The notes beneath the pieces are model-generated. The model worked only from the letters and a program-made list of their open reading frames with translations. It did no database searches and was not told the origin of the DNA. DNA of 64,000 bases from Mucilaginibacter arboris (GTDB lineage: Bacteria; Bacteroidota; Bacteroidia; Sphingobacteriales; Sphingobacteriaceae): contig NZ_WPIK01000001.1 in the NCBI RefSeq assembly GCF_009754915.1, forward strand, positions 62,001 through 126,000, given 5' to 3'. Both the position numbers and the translations under genes were made by a program. The first letter of the stretch is position 1, and each line of letters starts with the position of its first letter. Below are positions 1 through 8,722 of this stretch, in pieces.

Positions 1-1307
1 AGGATGTAGGATAAAACCATCATGGTTGCATAAGCAATGAGCGAAATCCAGGCGGAAGCGATGTAACTATATTTTGGGATAAAGATGATATTTAAAATGA
101 TGGTTAAAATAGCGCCAATGCCGGAAATATATAAACCGTATTTAGTTTGATCAGAAAGCTTATACCAAACAGATAGGTTCATGTAAATACCTAAACTCAC
201 ATAACCGAACAATAAGATAGGGACCACTTTTAAGCCAGACCAATATTGATTTTGAAGTGCAACGCTTCCCCCCCTGACGAAATATTTCAGTAACTCGATA
301 TTAGCTGTTAATGCAACTGCAATTAGCGCTACTACAATTACAAAATAATCCATGATACGGGAATAAGTTTGTCCGGAATTTTTATTTTTAGCATGACTAA
401 AAAAGAAAGGCTCTGCACCTAATCTAAAAGCTTGAACAAAAAGGCTTAAAAATAGTGCGATTTTAGCACAAGCACCATAAATGCCTACTTCCTGATCACT
501 AATTCTTGCTGGCAATAATTTATCCAACATAATCTTATCCAAATTCTCATTAATGATAAATGAAATATTGGCGACTAAAATAGGCCAGCTATACAAAACC
601 ATTTCGCCAAACATTTTAACATCAAACCGTAGCTTTAATTTAAGTATTTCTGGTAATAATAAAATTAAAGTTAGCAAGCTTGCCAACAGGTTTGCCAGAA
701 AAACATAGCCAACCCAAAGTGGCCTGTACCATTGCTCTATTAATCCCGCACCGGACAAATGATGTTTAATGATAAACGGAGCACCGTATAGGAAAAATAG
801 GTTTAGGCCGAATACACAAATGATATTTAGAAATTTAATAATTGAATAACGAAACGGCCTTCCGTCTGCCCGTACTTTAGCAAAAGGGATAACACATAAA
901 GCATCAACAACTAAAATATAAATAAAGCATTTTACGTAAAAAACATAGTCGGCCGCTTTTTTATCAGTTCCGCCATTTAGCCATAACGCGATGCTATCAG
1001 CATAAAAAAAAGTAAATAAAAAGAATAGTATTGCAGCAGTTGCTACGGTAATAAAAGAATTGTTGTATACTTTGTCTTTCCTATCTTCCCGCTTATTTAA
1101 ATAGCGAAAAAAAGTAGTTTCCATTCCAAAAGACAGCACGGCATTAAGCATGGATGCCCAACTATACATTTTAGTAAATACACCATAAATTTTAGGCGAT
1201 AAAGCATGAACCAAAATGGGTGTAAGTATAAAGTACAGCGACCTTGATATAATGGTGCTTACACCATAAACAGCCGTTTGGCCGGCAAATTTTTTTATTG
1301 TTGACAA
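1..1307 (-). CDS. Polysaccharide flippase (Wzx/MATE-like), truncated by the window edge
   Basis: Translating the minus strand gives an open frame of about 435 residues from a TTG start at 1307 to the left edge. It begins L/M-STIKKFAGQTAVYGV, the usual opening of Bacteroidota oligosaccharide flippases, and continues as alternating hydrophobic helices, with YGVFTKMYSW and an internal NENLDKIMLDKLL segment typical of the family. Such proteins flip lipid-linked glycan units across the inner membrane. The last few dozen residues lie outside the window. No ATG occurs in frame just upstream of the TTG, so a TTG start is likely. The partner glycan genes are not adjacent here; a larger glycan group lies at 31-38 kb. 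The specific substrate cannot be told. Confidence 0.8.
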   Translation of the reverse strand, partial: MSTIKKFAGQTAVYGVSTIISRSLYFILTPILVHALSPKIYGVFTKMYSWASMLNAVLSFGMETTFFRYLNKREDRKDKVYNNSFITVATAAILFFLFTFFYADSIALWLNGGTDKKAADYVFYVKCFIYILVVDALCVIPFAKVRADGRPFRYSIIKFLNIICVFGLNLFFLYGAPFIIKHHLSGAGLIEQWYRPLWVGYVFLANLLASLLTLILLLPEILKLKLRFDVKMFGEMVLYSWPILVANISFIINENLDKIMLDKLLPARISDQEVGIYGACAKIALFLSLFVQAFRLGAEPFFFSHAKNKNSGQTYSRIMDYFVIVVALIAVALTANIELLKYFVRGGSVALQNQYWSGLKVVPILLFGYVSLGIYMNLSVWYKLSDQTKYGLYISGIGAILTIILNIIFIPKYSYIASAWISLIAYATMMVLSYI

Positions 1308-1346
1308 ATTTTGAAGTTGGTTAAAGCTGCACGAACATTTAACAGA

Positions 1347-1637
1347 TCAAGGCAGCGGGTTCTTTTTTACAACTTCAAAATTACGATAGTTTTTCATTTC
1401 GCCTTCCTTGCTTTCTACCTGTTCTACGCGTGCCGTGTCCGGCCCTTCGTGGCACCACTCTAAAAAAGATACAATCATGGGCGCATCTCCTTCAGCTTCT
1501 ACGTAAACAGAACCATCTTCTTCGTTCTTTACAAAACCTTTTATCCCTAACTGATCGGCAACGGCCTTTGTTGTTGCCCGGTAAGATACGCCCTGCACCT
1601 TGCCGCTAACTTTTATATCGAGATGTTTTTTAACCAT
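1347..1637 (-). CDS. acyP: Acylphosphatase
   Basis: This is a 96-residue protein of normal acylphosphatase length. It hydrolyses acyl-phosphate bonds in small molecules and is cytoplasmic. The signature VQGVSYR gives the phosphate-binding Arg at about residue 20, and GFVKNEEDGSV gives the catalytic Asn at about residue 38. A longer frame begins at 1655 with MGDKRSM, but those extra codons are the dispersed 13-base repeat (1636-1648) read in frame, so the ATG at 1637 is the better start. It is separated by 55 bases from the amidohydrolase upstream on the same strand and may be transcribed with it. Confidence 0.88.
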   Translation of the reverse strand: MVKKHLDIKVSGKVQGVSYRATTKAVADQLGIKGFVKNEEDGSVYVEAEGDAPMIVSFLEWCHEGPDTARVEQVESKEGEMKNYRNFEVVKKNPLP

Positions 1638-1648
1638 GCTTCTTTTAT
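1636..1648 (-). repeat. Dispersed motif copy at the acyP start
   Basis: The plus strand reads ATGCTTCTTTTAT, which is the minus-strand form ATAAAAGAAGCAT. The copy overlaps the chosen ATG of acyP, so it lies in its leader. Confidence 0.85.
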
Positions 1649-1692
1649 CGCCCAAAAAACAGCGTTGGCAAAGTTAAAAAAAGCAACTTTTA

Positions 1693-2883
1693 TTAAGCCA
1701 GTTTGCGCACTTTAGTTTCGGGCGTTATTTTCATCCGGTCTAAACCCGAAATCAAATTTAAGCCTGGCGTTTTCCCGGCTTCAATGGTCCCTTTTTCATG
1801 ATCGATGCCTAAAAATTTTGCGCCGTTAATGGTTGCCCATTCAACCATGTTTTCTAATTCTAAATACGGAAAATTTTCTTGCAGAAGCCTCATTTCTTTG
1901 AGGATACATAAAACATGGTTAGAGGCCAAACTATCAGTCCCTAAAGTAATATTAAAACCATGATGGGTAAAAATATTAAGCTTTGGCAATGTTTTTTCGA
2001 TGTACAAATTAGCACCCGGACAAAAACACCAGTTTATTTTACGATCAAAACGCCGGGTAAAATAAACATCTTTCATGCTGGTAAAAGTGTTGTGTACCAT
2101 CAGCACATTTTGCCGGTTACTAAAAAGCGGGATGATAGACTGGATAGAATTGCGCGCCTGAGGTTTAAAAAAGGAAATATCAAGGCCTAAGCGGTCATAA
2201 AAATCTAAGAAGCTGCCCTGCTTGTAGCGGTATAATTTATTTTCTTCGTCTGATTCCTGGTTGTGGATGGTCAGCATAGAATTTTTATCGTCTGATTCCT
2301 TTCGGATCAGCCTAAACAATTCTTTAGAAACCGAATAAGCAGCATGTGGCGTGATAGAAGCAGCAAGCGGCTTAAACTGTTCCTGTATAGCCAATGCACT
2401 GTTAAAAACAGCCTCGGCATTTTTAGGGTCAAAACCATAAACCTCAATAAAGTTATGGTAATAAAGTTTACTTTTTAGTTTAACCGATGCCGTAACTGCA
2501 CTATTGGCAATATCACCAACGGCAACAATACCGTTCTGCTCCATTTGCTCATCAGCTTTGGCAGCAGCTTCGATTACTTCGGCATCATCGGTTTTACGCA
2601 GCTTTTGTACATTTTTTATAAATTCTATCAACCCTTCCCCGGCAGGGACTTTTCCTTTTAAATGCGAAAGTTCTAAATGGCAGTGCGTATTGACAAAGCC
2701 CGGACAAATTACGCCGCTTAGTTTTTCTGCTTTTAAATCGGCATATTGCTGCTGTGGTTTTGCAGTAAGGTTTTGCGGGTCTTCAACCTGCAAAACTTTT
2801 CCATTATCATCAACAACAATACTCCCGTTTTTAATGGGGCTGCTGGTGGAAGTTAAAATGTAATCGGCAGTGAACTTTTTCAT
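1693..2883 (-). CDS. Metal-dependent amidohydrolase (cytosine/aminodeoxyfutalosine deaminase-like)
   Basis: A 396-residue amidohydrolase-superfamily enzyme. Metal ligands are visible: HCH at residues 67-69 (in NTHCHLELSH), His 180 in TPHAAYS, His 207 in IHNQES and the late Asp in LGTDSLASN. The NTHxHLE pattern and length match deaminases acting on N-heterocycles, a group that includes aminodeoxyfutalosine deaminase of the futalosine menaquinone route, but no other futalosine gene lies in this window, so the substrate is open. The start MKKFTADYIL at 2883 fits the family N-terminus. It faces away from rlmN; the 112-base gap holds an inverted repeat and a -7 box. Confidence 0.75.
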   Translation of the reverse strand: MKKFTADYILTSTSSPIKNGSIVVDDNGKVLQVEDPQNLTAKPQQQYADLKAEKLSGVICPGFVNTHCHLELSHLKGKVPAGEGLIEFIKNVQKLRKTDDAEVIEAAAKADEQMEQNGIVAVGDIANSAVTASVKLKSKLYYHNFIEVYGFDPKNAEAVFNSALAIQEQFKPLAASITPHAAYSVSKELFRLIRKESDDKNSMLTIHNQESDEENKLYRYKQGSFLDFYDRLGLDISFFKPQARNSIQSIIPLFSNRQNVLMVHNTFTSMKDVYFTRRFDRKINWCFCPGANLYIEKTLPKLNIFTHHGFNITLGTDSLASNHVLCILKEMRLLQENFPYLELENMVEWATINGAKFLGIDHEKGTIEAGKTPGLNLISGLDRMKITPETKVRKLA

Positions 2884-2961
2884 GTAGTAATTTCGGCTTT
2901 GTAAATATCAGGAAAGACAGAGAAAGAGTTTTCTTTTAATTGTAATAAAAATTAAAATATA

Positions 2962-2987
2962 TTTACTACTACTTTTATAGTAGTAAA
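2962..2987. promoter_or_regulatory. Inverted repeat overlapping the rlmN -7 box
   Basis: TTTACTACT (2962-2970) and AGTAGTAAA (2979-2987) are perfect 9-base reverse complements with an 8-base spacer, in the divergent gap between the amidohydrolase and rlmN. The right arm overlaps the -7-like box TAAATTTG, so it could be an operator or a 5-prime hairpin. Confidence 0.4.
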
Positions 2988-2991
2988 TTTG
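2984..2991 (+). promoter_or_regulatory. Candidate -7 box for rlmN
   Basis: TAAATTTG matches the Bacteroidota -7 consensus TAnnTTTG. It ends five bases before the GTG start at 2996, which would make the transcript leaderless or nearly so. No clear -33 TTTG was found at the usual distance. Confidence 0.35.
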
Positions 2992-2995
2992 TAAT

Positions 2996-4045
2996 GTGGT
3001 AGTTACAGCTAAAAAAATCGATGTACGCAGTTTAACACTGGAAACTCTTGAAAAACATTTCGCTGAACTGGGCGAAAAAAATTTCCGTGCTAAACAGGTT
3101 TACTCCTGGCTCTGGGAAAAATCGGTTTCTGATTTTGATCAGATGAGCAATCTTTCTAAAGACCTTCGGAACAAATTGAAAGAACTGTTTACTATCAATG
3201 CGGCAAAAATACATATCTCTCAGTTTAGTAACGATAGAACGATTAAAAATACTTTTAAATTATATGATGAAAATTTAATTGAAGGTGTTTTAATACCTGC
3301 GCCAGAACGGATGACCGCTTGTGTATCTTCTCAGGTGGGCTGTAGTTTAACTTGTAAATTTTGTGCTACCGGATATATGGAGCGGAAAAGAAACCTCAAT
3401 CCCGACGAAATTTACGATCAGGTGGTTTTGTTAGACCAGCAGGCCAAACTAAACTACAATCATCCGTTAACTAATATTGTGTATATGGGAATGGGCGAAC
3501 CGTTGCTGAATTATGCTAATGTGATGAAATCTATCGAGCGGATTACAGCAGAAGATGGTTTAAATATGGCGGCCAAACGCATTACCGTTTCTACTGCCGG
3601 CATTGCTAAAATGATTAAAAAGCTGGGCGATGACCAGGTGAAATTTAATCTGGCACTTTCATTACACGCTGCGAATGATAAAAAGCGGAATGAAATTATG
3701 CCGATTAACGAGCAAAACTCTTTAAAGGCATTGGCAGAAGCGTTGAAATATTACTTCTCTAAAACCAAAAACCCGGTTACGTACGAGTATATTTTGTTCG
3801 ATAATTTTAATGATAGTTTGGAAGATGCGGCAGAATTAGCTGCATTTTGTAAACATTTGCCTTGCAAAGTAAACATTATTGAATATAACCCGATTTCTTT
3901 TGCAGATTTTATCAATACGCAGGAAGCTAAAACAGATGCTTTTGCAGCTTATTTAAAAAAGCAGGGAATTAATGTAAACATCCGCAGAAGCCGGGGTAAG
4001 GATATTGATGCTGCTTGCGGACAGTTAGCGGTTAAACAGCAATAA
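2996..4045 (+). CDS. rlmN: Dual-specificity 23S rRNA/tRNA adenine-C2 methyltransferase
   Basis: A 349-residue radical-SAM enzyme that methylates C2 of A2503 in 23S rRNA and of A37 in some tRNAs. The iron-sulfur cluster motif CxxxCxxC is at residues 116-123 (GCSLTCKFC), followed by the YMGMGEPLLNY strand and a late AACGQL segment carrying the Cys needed for mechanism. The start is GTG at 2996; the overlapping ATG at 2994 runs into a stop at once. The gene is divergent from the amidohydrolase and followed by comF 37 bases later, with one dispersed repeat between them, so the two may be co-transcribed. Confidence 0.95.
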   Translation: MVVTAKKIDVRSLTLETLEKHFAELGEKNFRAKQVYSWLWEKSVSDFDQMSNLSKDLRNKLKELFTINAAKIHISQFSNDRTIKNTFKLYDENLIEGVLIPAPERMTACVSSQVGCSLTCKFCATGYMERKRNLNPDEIYDQVVLLDQQAKLNYNHPLTNIVYMGMGEPLLNYANVMKSIERITAEDGLNMAAKRITVSTAGIAKMIKKLGDDQVKFNLALSLHAANDKKRNEIMPINEQNSLKALAEALKYYFSKTKNPVTYEYILFDNFNDSLEDAAELAAFCKHLPCKVNIIEYNPISFADFINTQEAKTDAFAAYLKKQGINVNIRRSRGKDIDAACGQLAVKQQ

Positions 4046-4062
4046 ACACTAATTTTTAGTCG

Positions 4063-4075
4063 ATAAAAGAAGCAT
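4063..4075 (+). repeat. Dispersed motif copy between rlmN and comF
   Basis: ATAAAAGAAGCAT, flanked as GATAAAAGAAGCATCA. It lies 18 bases after the rlmN stop and just before the comF start. Confidence 0.9.
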
Positions 4076-4082
4076 CAGCAAA

Positions 4083-4781
4083 ATGAATCTACGCCAAAGT
4101 TATTTTGCTGATTTTGTTTCACTCATCTTCCCCGAACTTTGTCAGGCTTGTGCCAAAAGCCTGTACCGCAACGAAGAATTGATTTGTGCTGATTGCCTTT
4201 ACCATTTACCTTATACTGATTTTCATCTAAACGCTGATAACGCGGTTGCACAACAATTTTGGGGAAGAGTTCCTTTAGAAGCTGCTGCTGCGCTGCTTTA
4301 TTTTACCAAAGGAAGCCGCGTGCAAAACCTGATGCACCAGCTTAAATACAAAAACAAGCCGGAAGTTGGCGTTTATTTAGGAAAACTGGCCGGAAAACGT
4401 TTGTTGGAAAATCCGATTTTTACTTCTGCGGATATGATTATTCCCGTTCCGTTACACAAGCAGAAGTTGTTAAAAAGAGGTTATAACCAGAGTTTAAGTT
4501 TTGCAGAAGGACTTTCAGAAAAACTATCAATTCAGGCAGAAGTTGATAATTTAGTTCGGATAACCGGAACAGAAAGCCAGACTAAAAAATCACGTACTTC
4601 GCGTTATGAAAATATGAAAGATGTATTCTCCGTAAAAAAACCCGAGAAATTAGCAGACAAACATATTTTATTGGTGGATGATATTATTACCACCGGAGCA
4701 ACTTTAGAAGCTTGCTGTAACGTTTTGCTGGAAATTCCCGGTGTAAAAATCAGCCTAACAGCTATTGCTTATACTGCCTGA
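4083..4781 (+). CDS. comF: ComF family phosphoribosyltransferase-like protein
   Basis: A 232-residue ComF-type protein. An N-terminal zinc-finger-like part has cysteines at 20, 23, 35 and 38, and a C-terminal type I phosphoribosyltransferase fold carries the PRPP loop LLVDDIITTGAT at about 196-207, with the family segment PVPLHKQKLLKRGYNQS before it. In competent bacteria ComF is needed for natural transformation and acts on incoming single-stranded DNA in the cytoplasm; many non-competent species also keep it. The gene is bracketed by dispersed motif copies at 4063 and 4781/4812, and its TGA stop runs straight into the second copy. Convergent with glyA. Confidence 0.88.
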   Translation: MNLRQSYFADFVSLIFPELCQACAKSLYRNEELICADCLYHLPYTDFHLNADNAVAQQFWGRVPLEAAAALLYFTKGSRVQNLMHQLKYKNKPEVGVYLGKLAGKRLLENPIFTSADMIIPVPLHKQKLLKRGYNQSLSFAEGLSEKLSIQAEVDNLVRITGTESQTKKSRTSRYENMKDVFSVKKPEKLADKHILLVDDIITTGATLEACCNVLLEIPGVKISLTAIAYTA

Positions 4782-4823
4782 TGCTTCTTTTATCAACAGT
4801 TTTTTAAGGTGATAAAAGAAGCA
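4781..4823. repeat. Inverted pair of the dispersed motif after comF
   Basis: TGCTTCTTTTATCA (4782-4795) and TGATAAAAGAAGCA (4810-4823) are perfect 14-base reverse complements separated by 14 bases. They lie between the convergent ends of comF and glyA and could form a terminator stem. Confidence 0.85.
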
Positions 4824-4847
4824 GTAATCTTGTTGCTGATTACTGCT
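4820..4847 (-). terminator. glyA terminator hairpin using the motif as its U-tract
   Basis: AGCAGTAATC (4820-4829) pairs perfectly with GATTACTGCT (4838-4847) across an 8-base loop. Read on the minus strand, the direction of glyA, the stem is followed by TCTTTTATC, which is the pyrimidine-rich side of the dispersed motif acting as the U-rich tail. Confidence 0.6.
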
Positions 4848-4862
4848 GCTTCCTTCAAAAAC

Positions 4863-6134
4863 TTACAAATACAACGGAAACTTTTTGGTAAGCTCGTGAA
4901 TGTGCTTGCGTACCTTTTCTACATTGTTTTCATCATCAATATGCTGAATGACTGAATCGATCAGTTCAACAATTTTTTTCATTTGTTTTTCCTTCATTCC
5001 TCTTGTGGTAACAGCTGGCGTTCCAACACGGATCCCGGAAGTAACAAACGGCGATTTATCATCAAACGGGACCATATTTTTGTTAACGGTAATTCCTGCC
5101 CTGTCCAATGCTGCTTCTGCTGCTTTTCCGGTTACGTTTTTGTTCCGCAGGTCAATTAACATCATGTGGTTATCTGTTCCTCCTGAAATAATTTCGTAAC
5201 CTAATTCCACAAAAGCTTCTGCCATAGCTGCTGCATTTTGCTTCACCTGCACAATGTATTTCATGTATTTATCGCTTAAAGCTTCGCCAAAGGCAATTGC
5301 TTTTGCTGCAATAATATGTTCTAACGGACCGCCTTGTGTTCCCGGGAAAACAGCCATGTCTAACACAGACGACATCATGCGTGCTTCGCCTTTTGGCGTT
5401 TTTAAGCCGAACGGATTTTCAAAATCTTTTCCTAATAAAATCATCCCGCCACGCGGGCCACGCAAAGTTTTATGTGTAGTGGTGGTAACGATGTGGCAAT
5501 GCGGAAGCGGGTCTGTTAACAATCCTCTTGCAATTAAGCCGGAAGGATGAGAAATATCAGCCATGACCAAAGCACCAATTTCATCGGCAACTTTACGGAT
5601 AAACGCATAATCCCAATCACGGGAATAAGCAGAAGCACCGCAAATAATCAGTTTTGGTTTTTCGCGCAAGGCAACTTCCCGCAACTGTTCGTAATCAATT
5701 AAACCGGTTTCTTTTTTTACGCCATAAAAGAATGGTTTGTATAATTTCCCGGAGAAATTAACCGGCGACCCATGCGTTAAATGTCCGCCATGAGATAAAT
5801 CAAAACCTAAAATCTTATCGCCAGCTTGTAAACAAGCTAATAAAACTGCTGCATTTGCTTGTGCACCAGAATGTGGCTGCACGTTGGCCCACTCAGCATT
5901 AAACAATTGTTTGGCGCGTTCAATCGCTATCGTTTCAATTTCATCCACCACTTCGCAACCACCATAATAACGTTTTCCTGGCAAGCCTTCTGCATATTTG
6001 TTAGTTGCTGCCGAGCCTGCTGCTTCCATTACCTGTTTGCTTACAAAGTTTTCGGAAGCAATTAATTCTATCCCTTTTTCCTGCCTTTCCTGTTCTTCGT
6101 CTAATAGTTTAAATATTAATTTATCTCTTTTCAT
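4863..6134 (-). CDS. glyA: Serine hydroxymethyltransferase
   Basis: A 423-residue PLP enzyme that interconverts serine and glycine while charging tetrahydrofolate with a one-carbon unit. Visible marks are [14 protein letters not shown] near the N-terminus, [12 protein letters not shown] (about 191-202), and the PLP lysine at about residue 222 in [14 protein letters not shown]. The frame extends 17 codons upstream to 6185 but those residues are not family-like; [15 protein letters not shown] at 6134 matches the usual start. It is convergent with comF and divergent from dxs. Confidence 0.95.
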   Translation of the reverse strand: MKRDKLIFKLLDEEQERQEKGIELIASENFVSKQVMEAAGSAATNKYAEGLPGKRYYGGCEVVDEIETIAIERAKQLFNAEWANVQPHSGAQANAAVLLACLQAGDKILGFDLSHGGHLTHGSPVNFSGKLYKPFFYGVKKETGLIDYEQLREVALREKPKLIICGASAYSRDWDYAFIRKVADEIGALVMADISHPSGLIARGLLTDPLPHCHIVTTTTHKTLRGPRGGMILLGKDFENPFGLKTPKGEARMMSSVLDMAVFPGTQGGPLEHIIAAKAIAFGEALSDKYMKYIVQVKQNAAAMAEAFVELGYEIISGGTDNHMMLIDLRNKNVTGKAAEAALDRAGITVNKNMVPFDDKSPFVTSGIRVGTPAVTTRGMKEKQMKKIVELIDSVIQHIDDENNVEKVRKHIHELTKKFPLYL

Positions 6135-6251
6135 GATCTGATTTATGATGCCCAAATTTAGCCATATTTTAATCCTGACCATCAAATTTTTACAGTTACT
6201 AAAAATGTTGCTGTAAAAAGAGCTTTTCTGTAGCTGATTTATTATGTCCTG

Positions 6252-6264
6252 ATGCTTCTTTTAT
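6252..6264 (-). repeat. Dispersed motif copy in the glyA-dxs gap
   Basis: Plus strand CCTGATGCTTCTTTTATC, a full extended match in minus orientation, in the divergent gap between glyA and dxs. Confidence 0.9.
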
Positions 6265-6406
6265 CGCACAAAATTCAGGAGATTAGTGTTAACAGAAAGG
6301 TTTATCCTAAAAAGATTATTCTGATATTTAAAAGAAAAAACAAATGGCCAAACATTAATCGGGCTTGCGCGTAGAATTTGAATAACGATTATTTAACCAA
6401 ATAATC

Positions 6407-6414
6407 TAATTTTG
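6407..6414 (+). promoter_or_regulatory. Candidate -7 box for dxs
   Basis: TAATTTTG fits TAnnTTTG and lies 27 bases before the dxs ATG. A -33 element at standard spacing is not obvious. Confidence 0.35.
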
Positions 6415-6420
6415 TATAGT

Positions 6421-6432
6421 TAAAAACAGCAT
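6421..6432 (+). repeat. Sister-form motif copy before dxs
   Basis: TAAAAACAGCAT, the ACAG variant of the dispersed motif, within the presumed dxs leader. Confidence 0.6.
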
Positions 6433-6441
6433 AACAAACAC

Positions 6442-8370
6442 ATGGAAGTACAGGCGGGTAAACTTTTACAGCAGATTAATTACCCTTCTGATTTAAAGAA
6501 ATTTAATGAAGAAGACCTCCCGGAAATATCTCAGGAACTGAGGCAATATATTATTGATATTGTTTCTGTTAACGGAGGCCATTTTGGTGCGAGTTTAGGT
6601 GTGGTTGAATTAACTGTTGCACTTCATTATGTTTTAAATACCCCTTATGACCAATTGGTTTGGGATGTTGGCCATCAGGCTTACGGGCATAAAATTTTAA
6701 CCGGCCGCCGCGAAATTTTTTATACAAACAGGTTGTATAAAGGCATCAGCGGTTTCCCAAAACGTGCTGAAAGTATTTATGATACTTTTGGCGTTGGCCA
6801 CTCTTCCACTTCTATTTCTGCTGCTTTAGGTATGGCTGTTGCTTCGCACCGAAAAGGCGAGCACGACCGCCAGCATGTTGCCGTTATTGGCGATGGAGCG
6901 ATGACAGGCGGAATGGCTTTTGAAGCTTTGAACCATGCCGGTATCGAAAATTCTAATTTGCTGGTTATTTTGAATGATAACTGCATGTCTATCGACCCGA
7001 ACGTTGGTGCACTGAAAGAATATCTGACCAATATTTCTACTTCGCGTTCTTACAATCGTTTCCGCGATGAAGTCAGTCATATTTTAGCTAAAATTTCTGC
7101 CCTTGGCCCTGATGCTTTCCAGATTGCAAAAAAGCTGGAGAAAAGCATTAAAGGGACTATCCTTAAAAACAGCAATCTTTTTGAATCTTTACAGTTTCGG
7201 TATTTCGGCCCGGTTGACGGGCATAATGTAAAGCAATTGGTAAAGGTTTTAAAAGATTTGCGTGATATTCCGGGACCGAAACTGCTGCATTGTATTACCG
7301 TTAAAGGCAAAGGCTATGCTTTGGCAGAAAAAGACCAAACGGTTTGGCACGCACCCGGCCTTTTTGATAAAATTACAGGAGAAATAAAAAAACCCGTTTA
7401 CGATAAACCAAAGCCACCCAAATACCAGGATGTTTTTGGCGAAACGATTATAGAACTTGCAGAAAATAATCCTAAAATTATAGGCATTACCCCTGCTATG
7501 CCTTCCGGTTCTTCGTTAAATTTAATGATGAAAGCGATGCCGGAAAGAGCTTTTGATGTGGGGATTGCAGAACAACATGCGGTAACTTTTTCGGCTGGTT
7601 TGGCTACACAAGGCATGGTTCCCTTCTGTAATATTTATTCCAGCTTTATGCAGCGTGGTTATGACCAGATGGTCCATGATGTTGCGATACAAAAACTAAA
7701 CGTTGTTTTTTGCTTAGACCGGGCGGGGTTAGCCGGCGCTGATGGCCCGACACATCATGGCGCTTATGACCTGGCTTATATGCGTTGTATCCCTAATATG
7801 ATTGTTTCTGCCCCAATGAACGAAGAAGAACTCAGAAATCTGATGTTTACAGCACAGCAGGAAAATATGGGGCCGTTTTCAATTCGTTATCCTCGTGGAA
7901 ATGGCGTAATGGTAAACTGGCAGAAACCAATGAAAGCTTTACCAATTGGCAAAGGGCGAAGGATTTGTGATGGAGAAGAAGTTGCCATTTTAACTATCGG
8001 CACGATTGGAAATGAAGCGGTAAAAGCAGTACAAACCTTAAACCAGGAAGGTATTTATCCTGCACATTACGATCTTCGTTTTGTTAAACCACTGGATGAA
8101 GAGCTGCTGCACGAAGTATTTAAAAAGTTTGACCAGGTTATTACCGTTGAAGATGGTTGCCTGCAAGGTGGAATGGGCAGCGCAGTAATAGAATTTATGG
8201 CTGATAAAGGTTATGCAGCAAAAGTAGTGCGTTTAGGTATTCCAGATCGTTTTATTGAACATGGCGAGCAACCTGAATTATGGGCAGAATGCGGTTATGA
8301 TGCTGCATCTATTTCTACACAAGTAAAAAAATTAGCTGTAAAAAGAGCAACGCAAACTATAGCTTCGTGA
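6442..8370 (+). CDS. dxs: 1-deoxy-D-xylulose-5-phosphate synthase
   Basis: A 642-residue thiamine-diphosphate transketolase-type enzyme that condenses pyruvate and glyceraldehyde 3-phosphate, the first step of the MEP isoprenoid route. The N-terminal TPP domain has WDVGHQAYGHKILTGR and the metal-binding GDGAMTGGMAFEALNHAG (about residues 150-167); the middle domain has DVGIAEQHAVTFSAGLA and DRAGLAGADGPTHHG. Length and ATG start are normal. The TGA stop (8368-8370) is fused to a motif copy. No other MEP gene is in the window. Confidence 0.96.
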   Translation: MEVQAGKLLQQINYPSDLKKFNEEDLPEISQELRQYIIDIVSVNGGHFGASLGVVELTVALHYVLNTPYDQLVWDVGHQAYGHKILTGRREIFYTNRLYKGISGFPKRAESIYDTFGVGHSSTSISAALGMAVASHRKGEHDRQHVAVIGDGAMTGGMAFEALNHAGIENSNLLVILNDNCMSIDPNVGALKEYLTNISTSRSYNRFRDEVSHILAKISALGPDAFQIAKKLEKSIKGTILKNSNLFESLQFRYFGPVDGHNVKQLVKVLKDLRDIPGPKLLHCITVKGKGYALAEKDQTVWHAPGLFDKITGEIKKPVYDKPKPPKYQDVFGETIIELAENNPKIIGITPAMPSGSSLNLMMKAMPERAFDVGIAEQHAVTFSAGLATQGMVPFCNIYSSFMQRGYDQMVHDVAIQKLNVVFCLDRAGLAGADGPTHHGAYDLAYMRCIPNMIVSAPMNEEELRNLMFTAQQENMGPFSIRYPRGNGVMVNWQKPMKALPIGKGRRICDGEEVAILTIGTIGNEAVKAVQTLNQEGIYPAHYDLRFVKPLDEELLHEVFKKFDQVITVEDGCLQGGMGSAVIEFMADKGYAAKVVRLGIPDRFIEHGEQPELWAECGYDAASISTQVKKLAVKRATQTIAS

Positions 8371-8546
8371 TGCTTCTTTTAATGGCATAAAAACTTAAAC
8401 CAAAAGTTATCCATTTTATTTCCGGGCTTAGGGCTGTTCAAATTATTTCCTATACTTCTTTTATTACCTACAAAATGATAAGCATTTGGCTTTTTGATGG
8501 AGTTAAATTGATACAAGCACCAATTTTTATAGGATAAAAGAAGCAT
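8370..8546. repeat. Inverted motif pair bracketing a gene-free stretch after dxs
   Basis: A minus-orientation copy starts at the dxs stop (TGATGCTTCTTTTAA, 8368-8382), a variant ATACTTCTTTTAT is at 8452-8464, and a plus-orientation copy ATAAAAGAAGCAT is at 8534-8546. The outer two form an inverted pair about 150 bases apart. No credible gene lies between them; a 63-codon minus frame here starts inside a motif copy and looks spurious. Confidence 0.75.
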
Positions 8547-8722
8547 CATTATTAATCCAATCCTATGCATATCGAAGGATCTTGTTTATTGTTTCTTTTT
8601 ACCGTTTAGCACGCATATAGTCAGCTGTTACATTTAAACGTCCAAAAACATTGATTAGGTGTAATGTAGTTTGTGTAATAGTTTTATGTAATGGTTTAAG
8701 AATCGAAAAATGAATTTGTGTT
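8547..8722. other. Gene-free stretch
   Basis: Together with 8371-8546 this makes about 350 bases without a credible gene. Apart from the motif copies I see no promoter, hairpin or RNA here. Confidence 0.5.

Noticed and set aside
1693-2883. Calling the amidohydrolase aminodeoxyfutalosine deaminase outright
   Set aside because: No menaquinone gene is nearby, and the family has many substrates.
4863-6185. Longer glyA start at 6185
   Set aside because: The extra residues ([12 protein letters not shown]...) are not part of any serine hydroxymethyltransferase N-terminus; ATG 6134 fits.
8379-8570. 63-codon minus-strand frame (MHRIGLIMMLLLSYKN...)
   Set aside because: Its N-terminal part is the dispersed motif in frame, composition is not coding-like, and no family is suggested.
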